Positions 43,544 to 52,425 of a stretch of DNA of 64,000 nt are shown in pieces. The translations under genes were made by a program, and so were the position numbers. Source of the DNA: DAOPXV01 sp964551445 (GTDB lineage Bacteria > Muiribacteriota > UBA9980); assembly GCA_964551445.1 (NCBI GenBank), contig CAZKCG010000022.1, positions 8,141 to 72,140 on the forward strand, in the 5' to 3' direction. A model generated the notes under the pieces. It saw only the letters and a list, made by a program, of their open reading frames with translations. It made no database searches and was not told where the DNA came from. Each line of letters opens with the position of its first letter. Positions within the stretch are counted from its first letter, which is position 1.

Positions 43544-43960
43544 TTACTTTCTTTTGCCTTTTTTCTTGCGCATTTCATTGTGTCTTTTCAGTTCTGAAGC
43601 TCTTTCGGAGCTGTCTTTCATAAAAGAACTTAACTTCTCTTCGAAAGATTTATCGCGTCCTTCGCCGTGATGTTCGCGGTCGCCTCTTCCTGATGACTCG
43701 TGATGCTTAACTACCGGTGCTGAATTGCCGTCGATCTGTTTGATCGAAAGATCGATTTTGTTGTGATCTTTCTTGGCTATTACTTTCACCTTGATTTTAG
43801 CATTTAGTTGGAGGTGATCGGCCACATTTTGAACGTAGGTATTAGCTATTTCCGAAACATGTACCAAACCTTTCTCACCACTGTCAAGTTTAATGAAAGC
43901 TCCATAAGGTTTTATCTCTTCGACTGTTCCCTCAACGATTTGTCCTACTTCAACTGCCAT
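43544..43960 (-). CDS. Single S1-domain RNA-binding protein (YabR/YugI-like)
   Basis: This is a 138-residue protein. It has an N-terminal S1 domain at residues 3-75 (VGQIVEGTVEEIKPYGAFIK, GLVHVSEIAN, KKDHNKIDLSIKQI), then a hydrophilic His/Glu/Lys-rich tail ending KKKGKRK. I place the start at ATG 43960 because GGAGG lies 10 bases upstream; a longer frame from 43981 starts on the ribosome-binding site itself. Firmicute YabR is encoded beside divIC, which parallels the DUF501 neighbour here. Confidence 0.85.
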   Translation of the reverse strand: MAVEVGQIVEGTVEEIKPYGAFIKLDSGEKGLVHVSEIANTYVQNVADHLQLNAKIKVKVIAKKDHNKIDLSIKQIDGNSAPVVKHHESSGRGDREHHGEGRDKSFEEKLSSFMKDSSERASELKRHNEMRKKKGKRK

Positions 43961-44024
43961 TGTATCTCGCCCTCCTTTCATTCTGGAATAACATAAGTAT
44001 GCATCGGCATATTTATATTTTTAT

Positions 44025-44591
44025 TTAATTAATTTCTTTCATTTTGGCCGATTTTATTATCCGGTCGGCGGTCTCATAAATATTCAATCCGTCGCACTCG
44101 ATCTTTAAGCCGGCTTTTTCATAGGCCTCGCAGCGTCTCTCAAATAATTCAGCGAATTCTTCGCGGCTCACGCCCGACGCCAGGGGCCTTTTAATAACGC
44201 CGTCGCCGGCCGCTGCTTTTTTTCTTTTCAAAATTTCCCCGAAAGGGACCTTCAAATATATCAATAGAGATCTTTCACTTATAATTTCAAGATTTACCAT
44301 GTCGCATATCGTTCCGCCGCCGAGCGCGACCACCGTATTTTTCAAACCGCTTCCAAAGATATCTTTAACGGCCCTGCGTTCCGCTTCGCGAAAATAAGCT
44401 TCCCCGCGTTTTTCAAAGATATCTGAAACGCTCATCGAGCATTTTTCTTCTATCAGATCGTCAATGTCATAAAACTCGAACCCGGTTTTTTTCGCCAGTA
44501 CGCGGCCGGTGGAAGTTTTTCCGGAAAACATGAACCCGGTTAGCGATATTATCGAGACGACACCTTTAATAAAAACCACCCGCGTAGCCAA
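44025..44591 (-). CDS. aroK: Shikimate kinase
   Basis: This is a protein of up to 188 residues. It has Walker A GFMFSGKTSTG, the shikimate-binding DIDDLIEEK, RGEAYFREAERRAV, and the glycine-rich ALGGGTI, all hallmarks of shikimate kinase. It phosphorylates shikimate with ATP in aromatic amino-acid synthesis. The start is uncertain: the TTG at 44591 and a GTG 12 bases in are candidates, and neither has an ideal ribosome-binding site. A promoter lies at 44612-44640. No other aro genes are nearby. Confidence 0.9.
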   Translation of the reverse strand: MATRVVFIKGVVSIISLTGFMFSGKTSTGRVLAKKTGFEFYDIDDLIEEKCSMSVSDIFEKRGEAYFREAERRAVKDIFGSGLKNTVVALGGGTICDMVNLEIISERSLLIYLKVPFGEILKRKKAAAGDGVIKRPLASGVSREEFAELFERRCEAYEKAGLKIECDGLNIYETADRIIKSAKMKEIN

Positions 44592-44611
44592 TCCTGAAAA
44601 ACAGTGGGTTA

Positions 44612-44640
44612 ATTATATAACATATGACCCGAAAAAGCAA
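44612..44640 (-). promoter_or_regulatory. Sigma-70-type promoter of aroK
   Basis: On the minus strand: -35 TTGCTT (44635-44640), 17-bp spacer, -10 TATAAT (44612-44617). It may serve aroK and the S1/DUF501 pair. Confidence 0.65.
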
Positions 44641-44756
44641 GTTATTTTTTACTCATATTATAAACTGTCTAAAAACGACGGTTTTGGAACGAAAAAGGTC
44701 AGACGCCCTGCCGGTATAGCATCCATAACGCAACCTCCGGCCGGTCATTAAGAGCG

Positions 44757-45545
44757 TTAAAGCCTGACGCGGCTTAAGAACAAAAGGTCGTCGCATGTGT
44801 TCTCGTATCCTTCGCGTTCTATTATGTAGGCGGGCGAAGACCCGATCTTTTCAACCATCTTTCCGATCGCTTCCCGGCCGATGAGGCCGTCGGCGTAGCC
44901 GGCATGTCTGTCCTTTTTTGAGCCGAAAGGCATTTTAGAATCGTTGAGATGGACCAGTTTTATGTGTTTTATTATCCCGCCCGGAAGCGACGCGGTATCC
45001 ACTCCGGCGCCGAACGCGTGCGCCGTATCCCAGCAAATCCCGATGCCGCCGTCATATTTTCCGATGAAACCGGCTATCTCGCAAGCCGCGGCGAAAAGTT
45101 TATTCCCGGATCCCTCGGTGTTTTCTATCAGCAGTTTCGAATATACCCCTTTCGTGTTTTTAACGATCTCATCGACCGAGGCTTCTAGCCGCTCATAGGT
45201 TCCGGAGCCAGGATGCACCACGTAATTTTTTATTTTGAGTTCCGAACACTCGTTAAGTGCCGCGATAACGTGTTCGACGCTTTTTTCGCGGAGGCTTTCG
45301 TCAGTTGAGGCGAGATTTACCACGTAAGGCATATGCGCTGATATTTCAAGCTCGTAAGCGGACCTCAGTTTTTCAAGATTCGCCCTGGAGCTTTCGGAGA
45401 ACACGGGATGGAACGACCGCGGGTTGGATATAAATATCTGCAGCGCGCGGCAGCCGCATTTTTCGATCACGCCCTCCGTGTATTTGATATCCGCAAGGGA
45501 TAAATGAGCGCCATATCTTAAGGCGGTTCTCTTTTTTTCAGCCAT
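44757..45545 (-). CDS. nfo: Deoxyribonuclease IV (AP endonuclease)
   Basis: This is a 262-residue endonuclease IV TIM barrel with the metal-site motifs GAHLSLA, ALQIFISNPRSFHP, ISAHMPYVVNLAS, YVVHPGSG, LLIENTEG, GICWDTAHAFGAG, LVHLNDSKMPFGSKKDRHA and IIEREG. It cleaves DNA at abasic sites with three zinc ions. I choose ATG 45545 because AAAGGTG stands six bases upstream; a GTG nine bases earlier is less well placed. It follows the DHH gene by about 30 bp. Confidence 0.95.
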   Translation of the reverse strand: MAEKKRTALRYGAHLSLADIKYTEGVIEKCGCRALQIFISNPRSFHPVFSESSRANLEKLRSAYELEISAHMPYVVNLASTDESLREKSVEHVIAALNECSELKIKNYVVHPGSGTYERLEASVDEIVKNTKGVYSKLLIENTEGSGNKLFAAACEIAGFIGKYDGGIGICWDTAHAFGAGVDTASLPGGIIKHIKLVHLNDSKMPFGSKKDRHAGYADGLIGREAIGKMVEKIGSSPAYIIEREGYENTCDDLLFLSRVRL

Positions 45546-45576
45546 GTTTTTCACCTTTATCCGTTTAGATAAAATA

Positions 45577-46476
45577 TTATTTCAGTTTTTCGAGCAGCTG
45601 CCCGAGATCGCATTTAACTATGGTAACGCGATGTATTGAACCGCTGTGTATGCCAAGTTTTTCAAGCATATTCATCCCGCCGTTAGATGTAGCTATTATA
45701 TAAAAACGGTTGCCGCCCGAAAAATATTCTATGACGGCCGTCCGGAATTTTTTATAACACTCCGAGATTATGACCGTAATATCACAGTGGGCGTCGTCAA
45801 CGTTTATATAACATATTCCCGGGGCGACCTCGCGGCATTCAGCCAGCAGCGCCATGGAATTGGAAAGCACCGCGTCGTATCCCGATGCCATTTCGCATAA
45901 CGCCCGTCGGGACGGCTCGTCGCGCAGCCCCGACAGTATATATTCGAGAGCCGCGGCCTTCGGGCCCGAAGCCTTCATGTCGGATTTCAAGGCTCTGTAT
46001 ATAAGCGTCCCGGCGGGCGACACTCCCTCATATCCGCCGGTATCTATTATGTCAGCGTCAGACGCCAGAGCTTCAAGAAAGGAAGATGGCATTTTAGAAT
46101 ATTCGAATATATCGTAGAGATGCCTCGCGCAGGACGGCGCGCCCGCGTCCAGGATAAGTTCCACCCGGCCGCCGAATGAAAAATTCTCCCACCCGCTGTG
46201 ATGATCGTATATTTTAACGCTTCCGGAAAATTGAGAACAGTCTTCCACGAACTTTTTCGTCATCTTAAAACTCTTATTGTTCGGAGCCAGATCGACCATA
46301 TAAATGGTCCCGGCGGCGGCCCCCTCCATGCGCATGCGTTTCATAACGCGGTCGACCGTGAAGGGCTCCGCCGAAGATATGAAGTAATTTGAAAGAGAGA
46401 ATTTCTCAATGAGAAGAGCCGCTGAAACTATTCCGTCGAAATCTCCGTGATAGAGCACGAAATCTTTTTTATCCAT
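45577..46476 (-). CDS. DHH family phosphoesterase
   Basis: This is a 299-residue protein with HGDFDGIVSAALL (first metal motif), MVDLAPNN, and YDHHSGW (DHH motif). ALASDADIIDTGGYEGVSP follows. The C-terminal part does not show the GGGH motif of DHHA1 RNA-type domains, so it is a divergent member. Possible activities are nucleotide or short-oligonucleotide hydrolysis; the substrate is not predictable. It is 17 bp behind the peptide-binding protein gene and upstream of nfo. Confidence 0.85.
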   Translation of the reverse strand: MDKKDFVLYHGDFDGIVSAALLIEKFSLSNYFISSAEPFTVDRVMKRMRMEGAAAGTIYMVDLAPNNKSFKMTKKFVEDCSQFSGSVKIYDHHSGWENFSFGGRVELILDAGAPSCARHLYDIFEYSKMPSSFLEALASDADIIDTGGYEGVSPAGTLIYRALKSDMKASGPKAAALEYILSGLRDEPSRRALCEMASGYDAVLSNSMALLAECREVAPGICYINVDDAHCDITVIISECYKKFRTAVIEYFSGGNRFYIIATSNGGMNMLEKLGIHSGSIHRVTIVKCDLGQLLEKLK

Positions 46477-46493
46477 TTAATGTGCCACCGGAT

Positions 46494-48095
46494 CTACCTT
46501 TCTACTACGATATTTTTGTAATATTCATAAGTGACTGGCGAAAGCTTCAAATTTTTCACGTAGCTTCTGTAAGCCACGATAAGGTTGCCGTGAACCATCG
46601 GCACCCACGGCGCGTCCGCGTGGATCATCTCCTGGGCTTTTTTATAAAGTTTTTCGCGTTCCGTAACGTCGATCGCGCTCTGGGCGTTCATAAGCGTATA
46701 ATGCAGGATGTCGTTCTTATAAAACGCTATATTCTGGGCCTGGCCGGAAACCGCGTTGTCTTTGTCGAGAAGCACGTATAAAAAATTATCCGGGTCTGGA
46801 ATATCGGCGCTCCAGATGAACATCGCCATATCGTGTTCGCCCCTCTGTACGCGTTCCTGATAATCCACCCAGGAATAATCGTTGAGTTTTTCAACCTTTA
46901 TTCCGACCTCGTATAGATTCGCTATGACCGCGTTCGCGACCTTTTCAGGCTCCGGAAAGGCGTTCATGGGCCTGGGCAGCACGAAAAAAGTCGCCGTAAA
47001 GCCTTTCTCCAGCCCGGCCAGTTTCAAATACTCCCGGGCTTTGGCCGTATCGTAGGAATAGTCCTCGATATCGTCATTATAACCCATCATGGTCGGCGGC
47101 ATGGGGTTTTTAGCGAGCGTCGCGGTCTGCTGGTAAAAAAGGTTGATTATCGATTTCTTGTTTATCGCGTGATTCACGGCGCGCCTGACCTCTACTTTGT
47201 CGAAGGGAGGCTTCTCCGTGTTCATGGCTATATAGCCTATATTCATGCCTGGTTTTGAAAGAAGGGTTATATCGGGATTTCTTTTGATGGTGTCCAGATC
47301 GTCGGGATTTATATCGTCCATCATGTCTATGAGGCCCGAATAAAGCTGCATAAGCCTGAGTTTATTATCCGGTATGGTTTTAAATATGACCTTTTTAAGC
47401 CTGGCCGGGCCGTTCCAGTATTCATCGTTGCGCTCTATTATGACGCTGTCGTTAAGCGCCCACGCGACGAATTTGAACGGGCCGGTCCCGCACGGATTCT
47501 TATAAAATTCGTGTCCGTATTTTTTTACGGCGGCGGGCGATACTATCGCCATCGGGGACATCGCCAGCATTTCCATGAAAGGCGAGAACGGTTTTTTAAG
47601 CTTGAAAACAACCGTATTTTCATCTTTTTTGCGTATTGAATCCAGGAGTATCTCGAAATTACTTTCGAAACATTCACATTTTTCCGGACGATACTGATGA
47701 TTCTTTTTCATCTGTCTTTCAAACGAGAAAAGGACCGCGTCCGCGTTGAAAGGGGTTTTATCATGAAAGAAAATGTTTTTTCTGAGCGTGAACGAGTATT
47801 CAAGCCTGTCGGCCGATATTTCGCATGTTTCAGCGAGAACGAATTCTAATTTTGACGATCCTTCGGCGAACTGCACTATATTTTCATAAAGGTTATTTAT
47901 GACGGAAGATGAAGTGCCGTCCCACTGCGCGGGCGGGTCGAGCGACATTACGTCGCCGGAGCGGCCGTATATAAGCACCGAATTTTCATCATCCGGGGCC
48001 GCGGTTTCATAACCTTTTTTCAGGTCATAGACCGGAACGATGATCAAAACGGAGAGCAGGACCGCTAATAATATGTGAATTCTTGAGATCTGCAT
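46494..48095 (-). CDS. Peptide/oligopeptide-type ABC transporter substrate-binding protein (orphan)
   Basis: This 533-residue protein is of solute-binding family 5. It has an N-terminal membrane or signal segment (ILLAVLLSVLIIVPVYDL), then DVMSLDPPAQWDG, LEYSFTLRKNIFFHDKTPFN, NPCGTGPFKFVAW, and DIPDPDNFLY near the end. No permease or ATPase gene is adjacent. A longer frame starts at 48128, but those extra 11 codons overlap an intrinsic-terminator-like hairpin (48103-48141), so I prefer ATG 48095. Neither start has a clear ribosome-binding site. Family assignment is secure; the ligand is unknown. Confidence 0.85.
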   Translation of the reverse strand: MQISRIHILLAVLLSVLIIVPVYDLKKGYETAAPDDENSVLIYGRSGDVMSLDPPAQWDGTSSSVINNLYENIVQFAEGSSKLEFVLAETCEISADRLEYSFTLRKNIFFHDKTPFNADAVLFSFERQMKKNHQYRPEKCECFESNFEILLDSIRKKDENTVVFKLKKPFSPFMEMLAMSPMAIVSPAAVKKYGHEFYKNPCGTGPFKFVAWALNDSVIIERNDEYWNGPARLKKVIFKTIPDNKLRLMQLYSGLIDMMDDINPDDLDTIKRNPDITLLSKPGMNIGYIAMNTEKPPFDKVEVRRAVNHAINKKSIINLFYQQTATLAKNPMPPTMMGYNDDIEDYSYDTAKAREYLKLAGLEKGFTATFFVLPRPMNAFPEPEKVANAVIANLYEVGIKVEKLNDYSWVDYQERVQRGEHDMAMFIWSADIPDPDNFLYVLLDKDNAVSGQAQNIAFYKNDILHYTLMNAQSAIDVTEREKLYKKAQEMIHADAPWVPMVHGNLIVAYRSYVKNLKLSPVTYEYYKNIVVER

Positions 48096-48102
48096 AGCTT
48101 TT

Positions 48103-48141
48103 AAAAACGCGGCGGGCATGAATATCATAACTCATGCCCGC
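48103..48141 (-). terminator. Intrinsic terminator after the zinc-finger gene
   Basis: On the minus strand GCGGGCATGA pairs perfectly with TCATGCCCGC (10 bp, 10-nt loop), followed by CGCG and five Ts, about 20 nt past the zinc-finger stop. It overlaps the extended start of the next gene and could act as an attenuator. Confidence 0.65.
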
Positions 48142-48163
48142 GTTTGTATGATCTTAATTTAAG

Positions 48164-48688
48164 TTAATCGCTGATCTTTTTCGCCATCCGGTAAACGAAA
48201 TTAACTATGGAGCCCATTACGCCGCCGGAGGATATAGACCGGAAATCCTTTTCCTGCTGCGCGAGCGAACCCGCTTTAACGCTTTTAAGGGCTTCGCCGT
48301 ACTTTTTCGAGTCCTCATCCGATATTACCTCGTTCGCTCTGAGAAAAGAGACCGTTTTTTCAAGCTCGCTGTCGTCTAACCATATAGAGCGGCAGAGCGG
48401 GCAGTAATCGATAAAAATACCGGAAGTATAAGAGAAGTTCACCTTTTCCATTTCAGCCCTGCACCTTATGCACGCGATCGGCTTATCCGCGCCGGCAGCC
48501 GCATGGGAACTGCTCGAGCCCGACACGGCGGTGTCTATTTTTTTCAATGAATCCGGATTTCCCTTGATCTTAGACAGCTCGTTCTCATCTAAAAATATTC
48601 CGAAACACGATGAACACTGATCTAATTTTACGCCGTCCACTTCTTTTTCGACAAGAAGCGCCAGACAGCGCGGACATTTTTCAGCCAT
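48164..48688 (-). CDS. Double zf-TFIIB zinc-finger protein
   Basis: This is a 174-residue protein with two zf-TFIIB-like zinc modules. The first is CPRCLALLVEKEVDG then LDQCSSCFGIFLDENEL. The second is CIRCRAEMEKVNF then IDYCPLCRSIWLDDSELE. A helical tail follows. The LD-x-C-x-x-C-x-G-x-FLD pattern is characteristic. There is no membrane segment and the function is unknown. It lies 40 bp behind rpsA and is followed by a terminator. Confidence 0.85.
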   Translation of the reverse strand: MAEKCPRCLALLVEKEVDGVKLDQCSSCFGIFLDENELSKIKGNPDSLKKIDTAVSGSSSSHAAAGADKPIACIRCRAEMEKVNFSYTSGIFIDYCPLCRSIWLDDSELEKTVSFLRANEVISDEDSKKYGEALKSVKAGSLAQQEKDFRSISSGGVMGSIVNFVYRMAKKISD

Positions 48689-48728
48689 TCTAAAATCACT
48701 CTCCAGAATTTTATTTAATTAAGATCCG

Positions 48729-49997
48729 TTATTTCTTTCCGCCGAATTTCCCCTTGAGCTTGCTGAAAGGATTTTCGTCCTCGTCAACCGACGCGTCGCC
48801 GACGACGGAAAAATTTCTCCAGTCGTTCTCGTCTTTTACTACGGCCTTTTTCTGTTCTGCCCTTTCCGTGTTCTTCTGTTCGCGTTCGGCGTTTCTCTGA
48901 TCGCGTTCAGCGCTTCTGGCCGCTTCTACCGCTTCACGGTTTATCTCTTTTATGCTAAGCGACATCTTCTTTTTCTCGAGGTCTATGCCCATTACGACGA
49001 CCTCAACGATATCGCCGGGAGCCAGTATCTCGGATGTCTTGTTGACGCGTTTTTCCGCAGAAAGTTCGGATATGTGCGCGAGGCCTTCGATCCCCGGAAA
49101 AACTTCTATGAACGCGCCGAAATCGACGCATCTTGTGACTTTACCTTTTATCCTGTCGCCGACCTTGACCAGTTTTTCAACCGAAAGCCACGGATGAGCA
49201 AGGAGCTGTTTTATGCTCATGGATATTCTTGGCGGCTTTCTGTTTTCGCCCGGCTCTATTTTCAATATTTTCGCCGTGACTATATCTCCCGGGGCCAATA
49301 TCTCCGAAGCGTGGCTTACGTGGGTCCATGCGATCTCGGATATGTGAACGAGGCCTTCGAGCCCGCCCTTTATCTCTACAAAAGCGCCAAAATTGGTCAC
49401 TTTCGTAACTTTGCCGGTTATCACGTCGACTTTTTCGAGTTCGGCCATAAGTTTTTCAACGACGGCCTTTTGTTCTTCCTGAAGGATGGCCTGCCTTGAA
49501 ACGACAACGTTTTTGCCTTTTTCTTCAAAGGTCGTCACTTTGAAATTGTATACGCATCCGATATGATCCTCGGGCCTTTCGACCTTTTTAATATCGATCT
49601 GGCTGAAAGGGCAGAAAGACCTTTTACCCATTACCGATACTTCGAAACCGCCCTTTATAACTCCTTTTACTTTTCCCGAAACAGGTATATTTCTTTCAAA
49701 AGCATCCTTTATAAGGTTGAATCCGCCGTCGCCGCCCAGAGCCTTGCTGAGCCTTATCTCGCTCTCTTTGTTCGAAACGACGTAGAGCTCCATTTCTTCG
49801 CCTATCTTATGGTTGAACTTTCCATTCTCATCTGAAAGTTCCATTTTTTCAACGTAAGCGTCGATCTTCGCGCCTATGTCAAAAAATACTGAACTATCGT
49901 CAAAACCGACTATTTTGCCCTGGACCTTCGTCCCGAAACGGACCTTTTTTTCAGTTATCTTTGAATTTTCAAGTAATTCGGAAAAATTTTCAGTCAT
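48729..49997 (-). CDS. rpsA: Ribosomal protein S1-like protein with four S1 domains
   Basis: This is a 422-residue protein with four S1 repeats at about residues 20-88, 102-172, 190-264 and 279-352. The last two are the most typical: TGKVTKVTNFGAFVEIKGGL, GLVHISEIAW, KGKVTRCVDFGAFIEVFPGI and GLAHISELSA. The tail is charged. Length and domain number resemble the four-domain S1 proteins of Firmicutes rather than the six-domain E. coli form. It binds mRNA and helps ribosome loading. AGGAG precedes ATG, and a promoter is at 50073-50102. Confidence 0.85.
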   Translation of the reverse strand: MTENFSELLENSKITEKKVRFGTKVQGKIVGFDDSSVFFDIGAKIDAYVEKMELSDENGKFNHKIGEEMELYVVSNKESEIRLSKALGGDGGFNLIKDAFERNIPVSGKVKGVIKGGFEVSVMGKRSFCPFSQIDIKKVERPEDHIGCVYNFKVTTFEEKGKNVVVSRQAILQEEQKAVVEKLMAELEKVDVITGKVTKVTNFGAFVEIKGGLEGLVHISEIAWTHVSHASEILAPGDIVTAKILKIEPGENRKPPRISMSIKQLLAHPWLSVEKLVKVGDRIKGKVTRCVDFGAFIEVFPGIEGLAHISELSAEKRVNKTSEILAPGDIVEVVVMGIDLEKKKMSLSIKEINREAVEAARSAERDQRNAEREQKNTERAEQKKAVVKDENDWRNFSVVGDASVDEDENPFSKLKGKFGGKK

Positions 49998-50072
49998 ATT
50001 AATACTCCTACTGTTTTTTGGTTTTTTATAGTTTATTTAAAAATTCTCTGGAATTCGAAAAATCGTCACAAA

Positions 50073-50102
50073 ATTATATCATAAAAGCTGAAAATAATGC
50101 AA
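50073..50102 (-). promoter_or_regulatory. Sigma-70-type promoter of rpsA
   Basis: On the minus strand: -35 TTGCAT (50097-50102), 18-bp spacer, -10 TATAAT (50073-50078). The leader is about 70 nt. Confidence 0.65.
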
Positions 50103-50122
50103 GAACTAATATAAATTCATGT

Positions 50123-51688
50123 CTAATCGCCGTTCATGCCGGAAGAATTAAGCTTTTTAAGCGCGGCGCGGGCCTCCTCGTATTCGGAATCTATCTTAAG
50201 GGCTTTTTCATACATCGAAGCCGCGAGCGCGTTTTTTTTCATGAGTTCGTATGCTTTGCCGAGACTGATATATCCTTCAGCGAAATCCGGATTCAATGAT
50301 ATGGATTTCCTGAAATTTTTGACCGCTTCTTCATTTTTCCGCAAGCCCAGGCAGGTTATTCCAAGCATGTTATATAACTCGGGAGATCTCGGAGCTGCGC
50401 CGATGAGCGCTTTAAAACTTTCTTCGGCCTTTTCGTAGTCCTTATTTTCAAGAAAGGCTATTCCCTTCTCGAAGCCCTCGTCATATTCGCCTGGTTCGTC
50501 TCCGGGCGGCAGAGCGTCGACGGATGCGCTTTCTTTAAGCGGCGGGGCCGGCGTTTCAGCAGCGGTTTTTTCCGATCTTTTACGCAGCAGCGAACTGGAA
50601 CAGCCGGCGCAATATCTGTGGCTGAGTTTGTTCCTCTTTCCGCATTTGGAGCAATACCTGTAAAGTCCGAGCATATTGGTCGGAGCGAGAGTATCGATAT
50701 TAACATTGATCAGGCCGTCAGTAGATCCGCCTTCCGTGAGCTTCATCTTGAAATCGTGCCCCATTTTATAGGCGGGTTCGATCGCGAGCGCTTCTTCCAC
50801 AAGTTCCAGCGCTTTTTGATTTTTGCCGAAAAGTATCAGGCACTGGGCCAGGGCGATCCGCGCCCTTACCATCCGCGGAGCCAGTTTTATAGACTCTTCG
50901 TAATATTTCATAGCCGTTTTGGGATTTTTAAAGTTGTTATATGTAATAAGACCGTATTCGCAAAGGATTTGAGCTTTCACCGATTCTTCGGCCTTTCTGC
51001 GCGACCCGAAAGCGCCGGCGGAAAGAAAGACCGATCTTTCAAAGTCAGGGGTAAGCTTCATTAAATTGATCAGTTCGTCGCGGGCCTGGTCATATTTACG
51101 GTTTTTTTTGTAATAGTTGAAAAGAAATACCCGGCTCTCAAAAATTTCAGGATTTATCTTCACGGACCTTTTTATTTCCGAATAAGCCGCCTCACTCTGT
51201 CCCTCGAACGAATAAGCGGTGCCCGAGATCAAATAGTACCATGCGCTTTCGCGGGACGCGGCTTTAAGTTTATCACAGAAGGATCTGGCCGCGGAATTAT
51301 TTCCCGTTATAAGGTTGAGCATGGCGAGAAAATAAAGAGAGTCTTCGGAAGACGGATCGATCTTGAGAGCTTCGTTGAACCCGGCCATGGAATCATATGT
51401 TTTTCCGAGCATTTTAAGTATTATGCCGAGCCTTTCCAGAAGATCTTTTTTGTGTTTTTTTTCAATTTTTTCCGGTGAATTAAGCTTTTCTGTCACTATG
51501 GCGAAAGCGTCGGAAAATTTCCAGCCGCGGATAAGACGGTCGATCCCGGAAATTTCCTGTTCCTGAAGGCTGCTTTGGACTGGCGTCTTAGCCGCCGCGC
51601 AAGGCGCGCCGAAACTTTGAAAAACCTGTAATATTAATGAAAGCGCTGTAAAAAACAAAACCTTTTTGAAAAATGTGCTCATGTTCAT
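50123..51688 (-). CDS. TPR protein with signal segment and central zinc ribbon
   Basis: This is a 521-residue protein with an N-terminal hydrophobic signal (FFTALSLILQVFQSFGAPCAA). TPR units fill residues ~50-310. A zinc ribbon follows at about 340-365 (YCSKCGKRN then YCAGCSSSL), then a low-complexity linker, then three more TPR units (ENKDYEKAEESFKALIGAAP and following). A cysteine zinc ribbon in an exported protein is unusual, so the segment may instead be a membrane anchor with the body inside. It is the third gene of the M6 protease operon, 18 bp behind the lipoprotein gene. Confidence 0.8.
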   Translation of the reverse strand: MNMSTFFKKVLFFTALSLILQVFQSFGAPCAAAKTPVQSSLQEQEISGIDRLIRGWKFSDAFAIVTEKLNSPEKIEKKHKKDLLERLGIILKMLGKTYDSMAGFNEALKIDPSSEDSLYFLAMLNLITGNNSAARSFCDKLKAASRESAWYYLISGTAYSFEGQSEAAYSEIKRSVKINPEIFESRVFLFNYYKKNRKYDQARDELINLMKLTPDFERSVFLSAGAFGSRRKAEESVKAQILCEYGLITYNNFKNPKTAMKYYEESIKLAPRMVRARIALAQCLILFGKNQKALELVEEALAIEPAYKMGHDFKMKLTEGGSTDGLINVNIDTLAPTNMLGLYRYCSKCGKRNKLSHRYCAGCSSSLLRKRSEKTAAETPAPPLKESASVDALPPGDEPGEYDEGFEKGIAFLENKDYEKAEESFKALIGAAPRSPELYNMLGITCLGLRKNEEAVKNFRKSISLNPDFAEGYISLGKAYELMKKNALAASMYEKALKIDSEYEEARAALKKLNSSGMNGD

Positions 51689-51706
51689 AACATCCTGTCT
51701 ATAATT

Positions 51707-52405
51707 TTATTTTGAAATGTTCTGCAGCGTTTCATACATAAGCTGCGCGTTACGGTTATCGGTATTGGGGCTGACCTTTGAAAGGTTATCCGAAAACTCC
51801 TTCATATCATTATCGCCGTTTCTCATATAATGAAGAAAAGCTTTGTAACCGCGCGCTTCTTCATTTGTTATATTGGTTTTGATCCGATCGTCGGCGTACA
51901 CGCTTGAAACGTTCGAAAGGCCCGCGCTGTTCAGATCGGTTATCGCCTCTGATATCTGCGCGGAATCCTGGCTGTCGGAACTTTTAACTATCCTGGCCGC
52001 GGCCATTCCGAAGTAAGCCTGACTCAAAGATGACGCCGGAACTCCTCCGTTCTGCGATGCCGTTACCGCGCCCGAAAAACTTTCGATAGCCGCGTCGATA
52101 TCGGACGAGCCGGAGGAGCTTTTAAAATTGGCCCAGCCAAGCGCCGAATACGCGGTCGTTTTATCCCCGGCGGAAGCCGTCGGATTTGAAAGCACCTGGT
52201 TAAGTTGGACCTTGGCGCTGTCGTAATTCGGGGTCGAACCGTTCAGCGCGCCGAGGCCGAGGTCAAGATTCGTGTTTCCAGTATTGGAAGTGGAACCGCC
52301 GGGCGTGACCGTCGCGGTCGAATCGCCTCCGCCTCCTCCGCCGCAGCCGCCGGATAACATGACAAGCATGAAAAATATCAGCGAAAAAACAAGTTTTTTA
52401 TTCAT
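51707..52405 (-). CDS. Lipoprotein with glycine-rich N-terminus
   Basis: This is a 232-residue protein with the lipobox LSGGC (residues 17-21) followed by GGGGGG and a Ser/Thr/Gly-rich linker. The helical remainder has weak TPR-like units (TAYSALGWANFKSSSG, QAYFGMAAARIVKSS). It is probably anchored to the outer or inner membrane. It starts 20 bp behind the M6 protease gene and is presumably cotranscribed with it. Confidence 0.75.
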   Translation of the reverse strand: MNKKLVFSLIFFMLVMLSGGCGGGGGGDSTATVTPGGSTSNTGNTNLDLGLGALNGSTPNYDSAKVQLNQVLSNPTASAGDKTTAYSALGWANFKSSSGSSDIDAAIESFSGAVTASQNGGVPASSLSQAYFGMAAARIVKSSDSQDSAQISEAITDLNSAGLSNVSSVYADDRIKTNITNEEARGYKAFLHYMRNGDNDMKEFSDNLSKVSPNTDNRNAQLMYETLQNISK

Positions 52406-52425
52406 TTTATAAGCACCTCTCTTTT

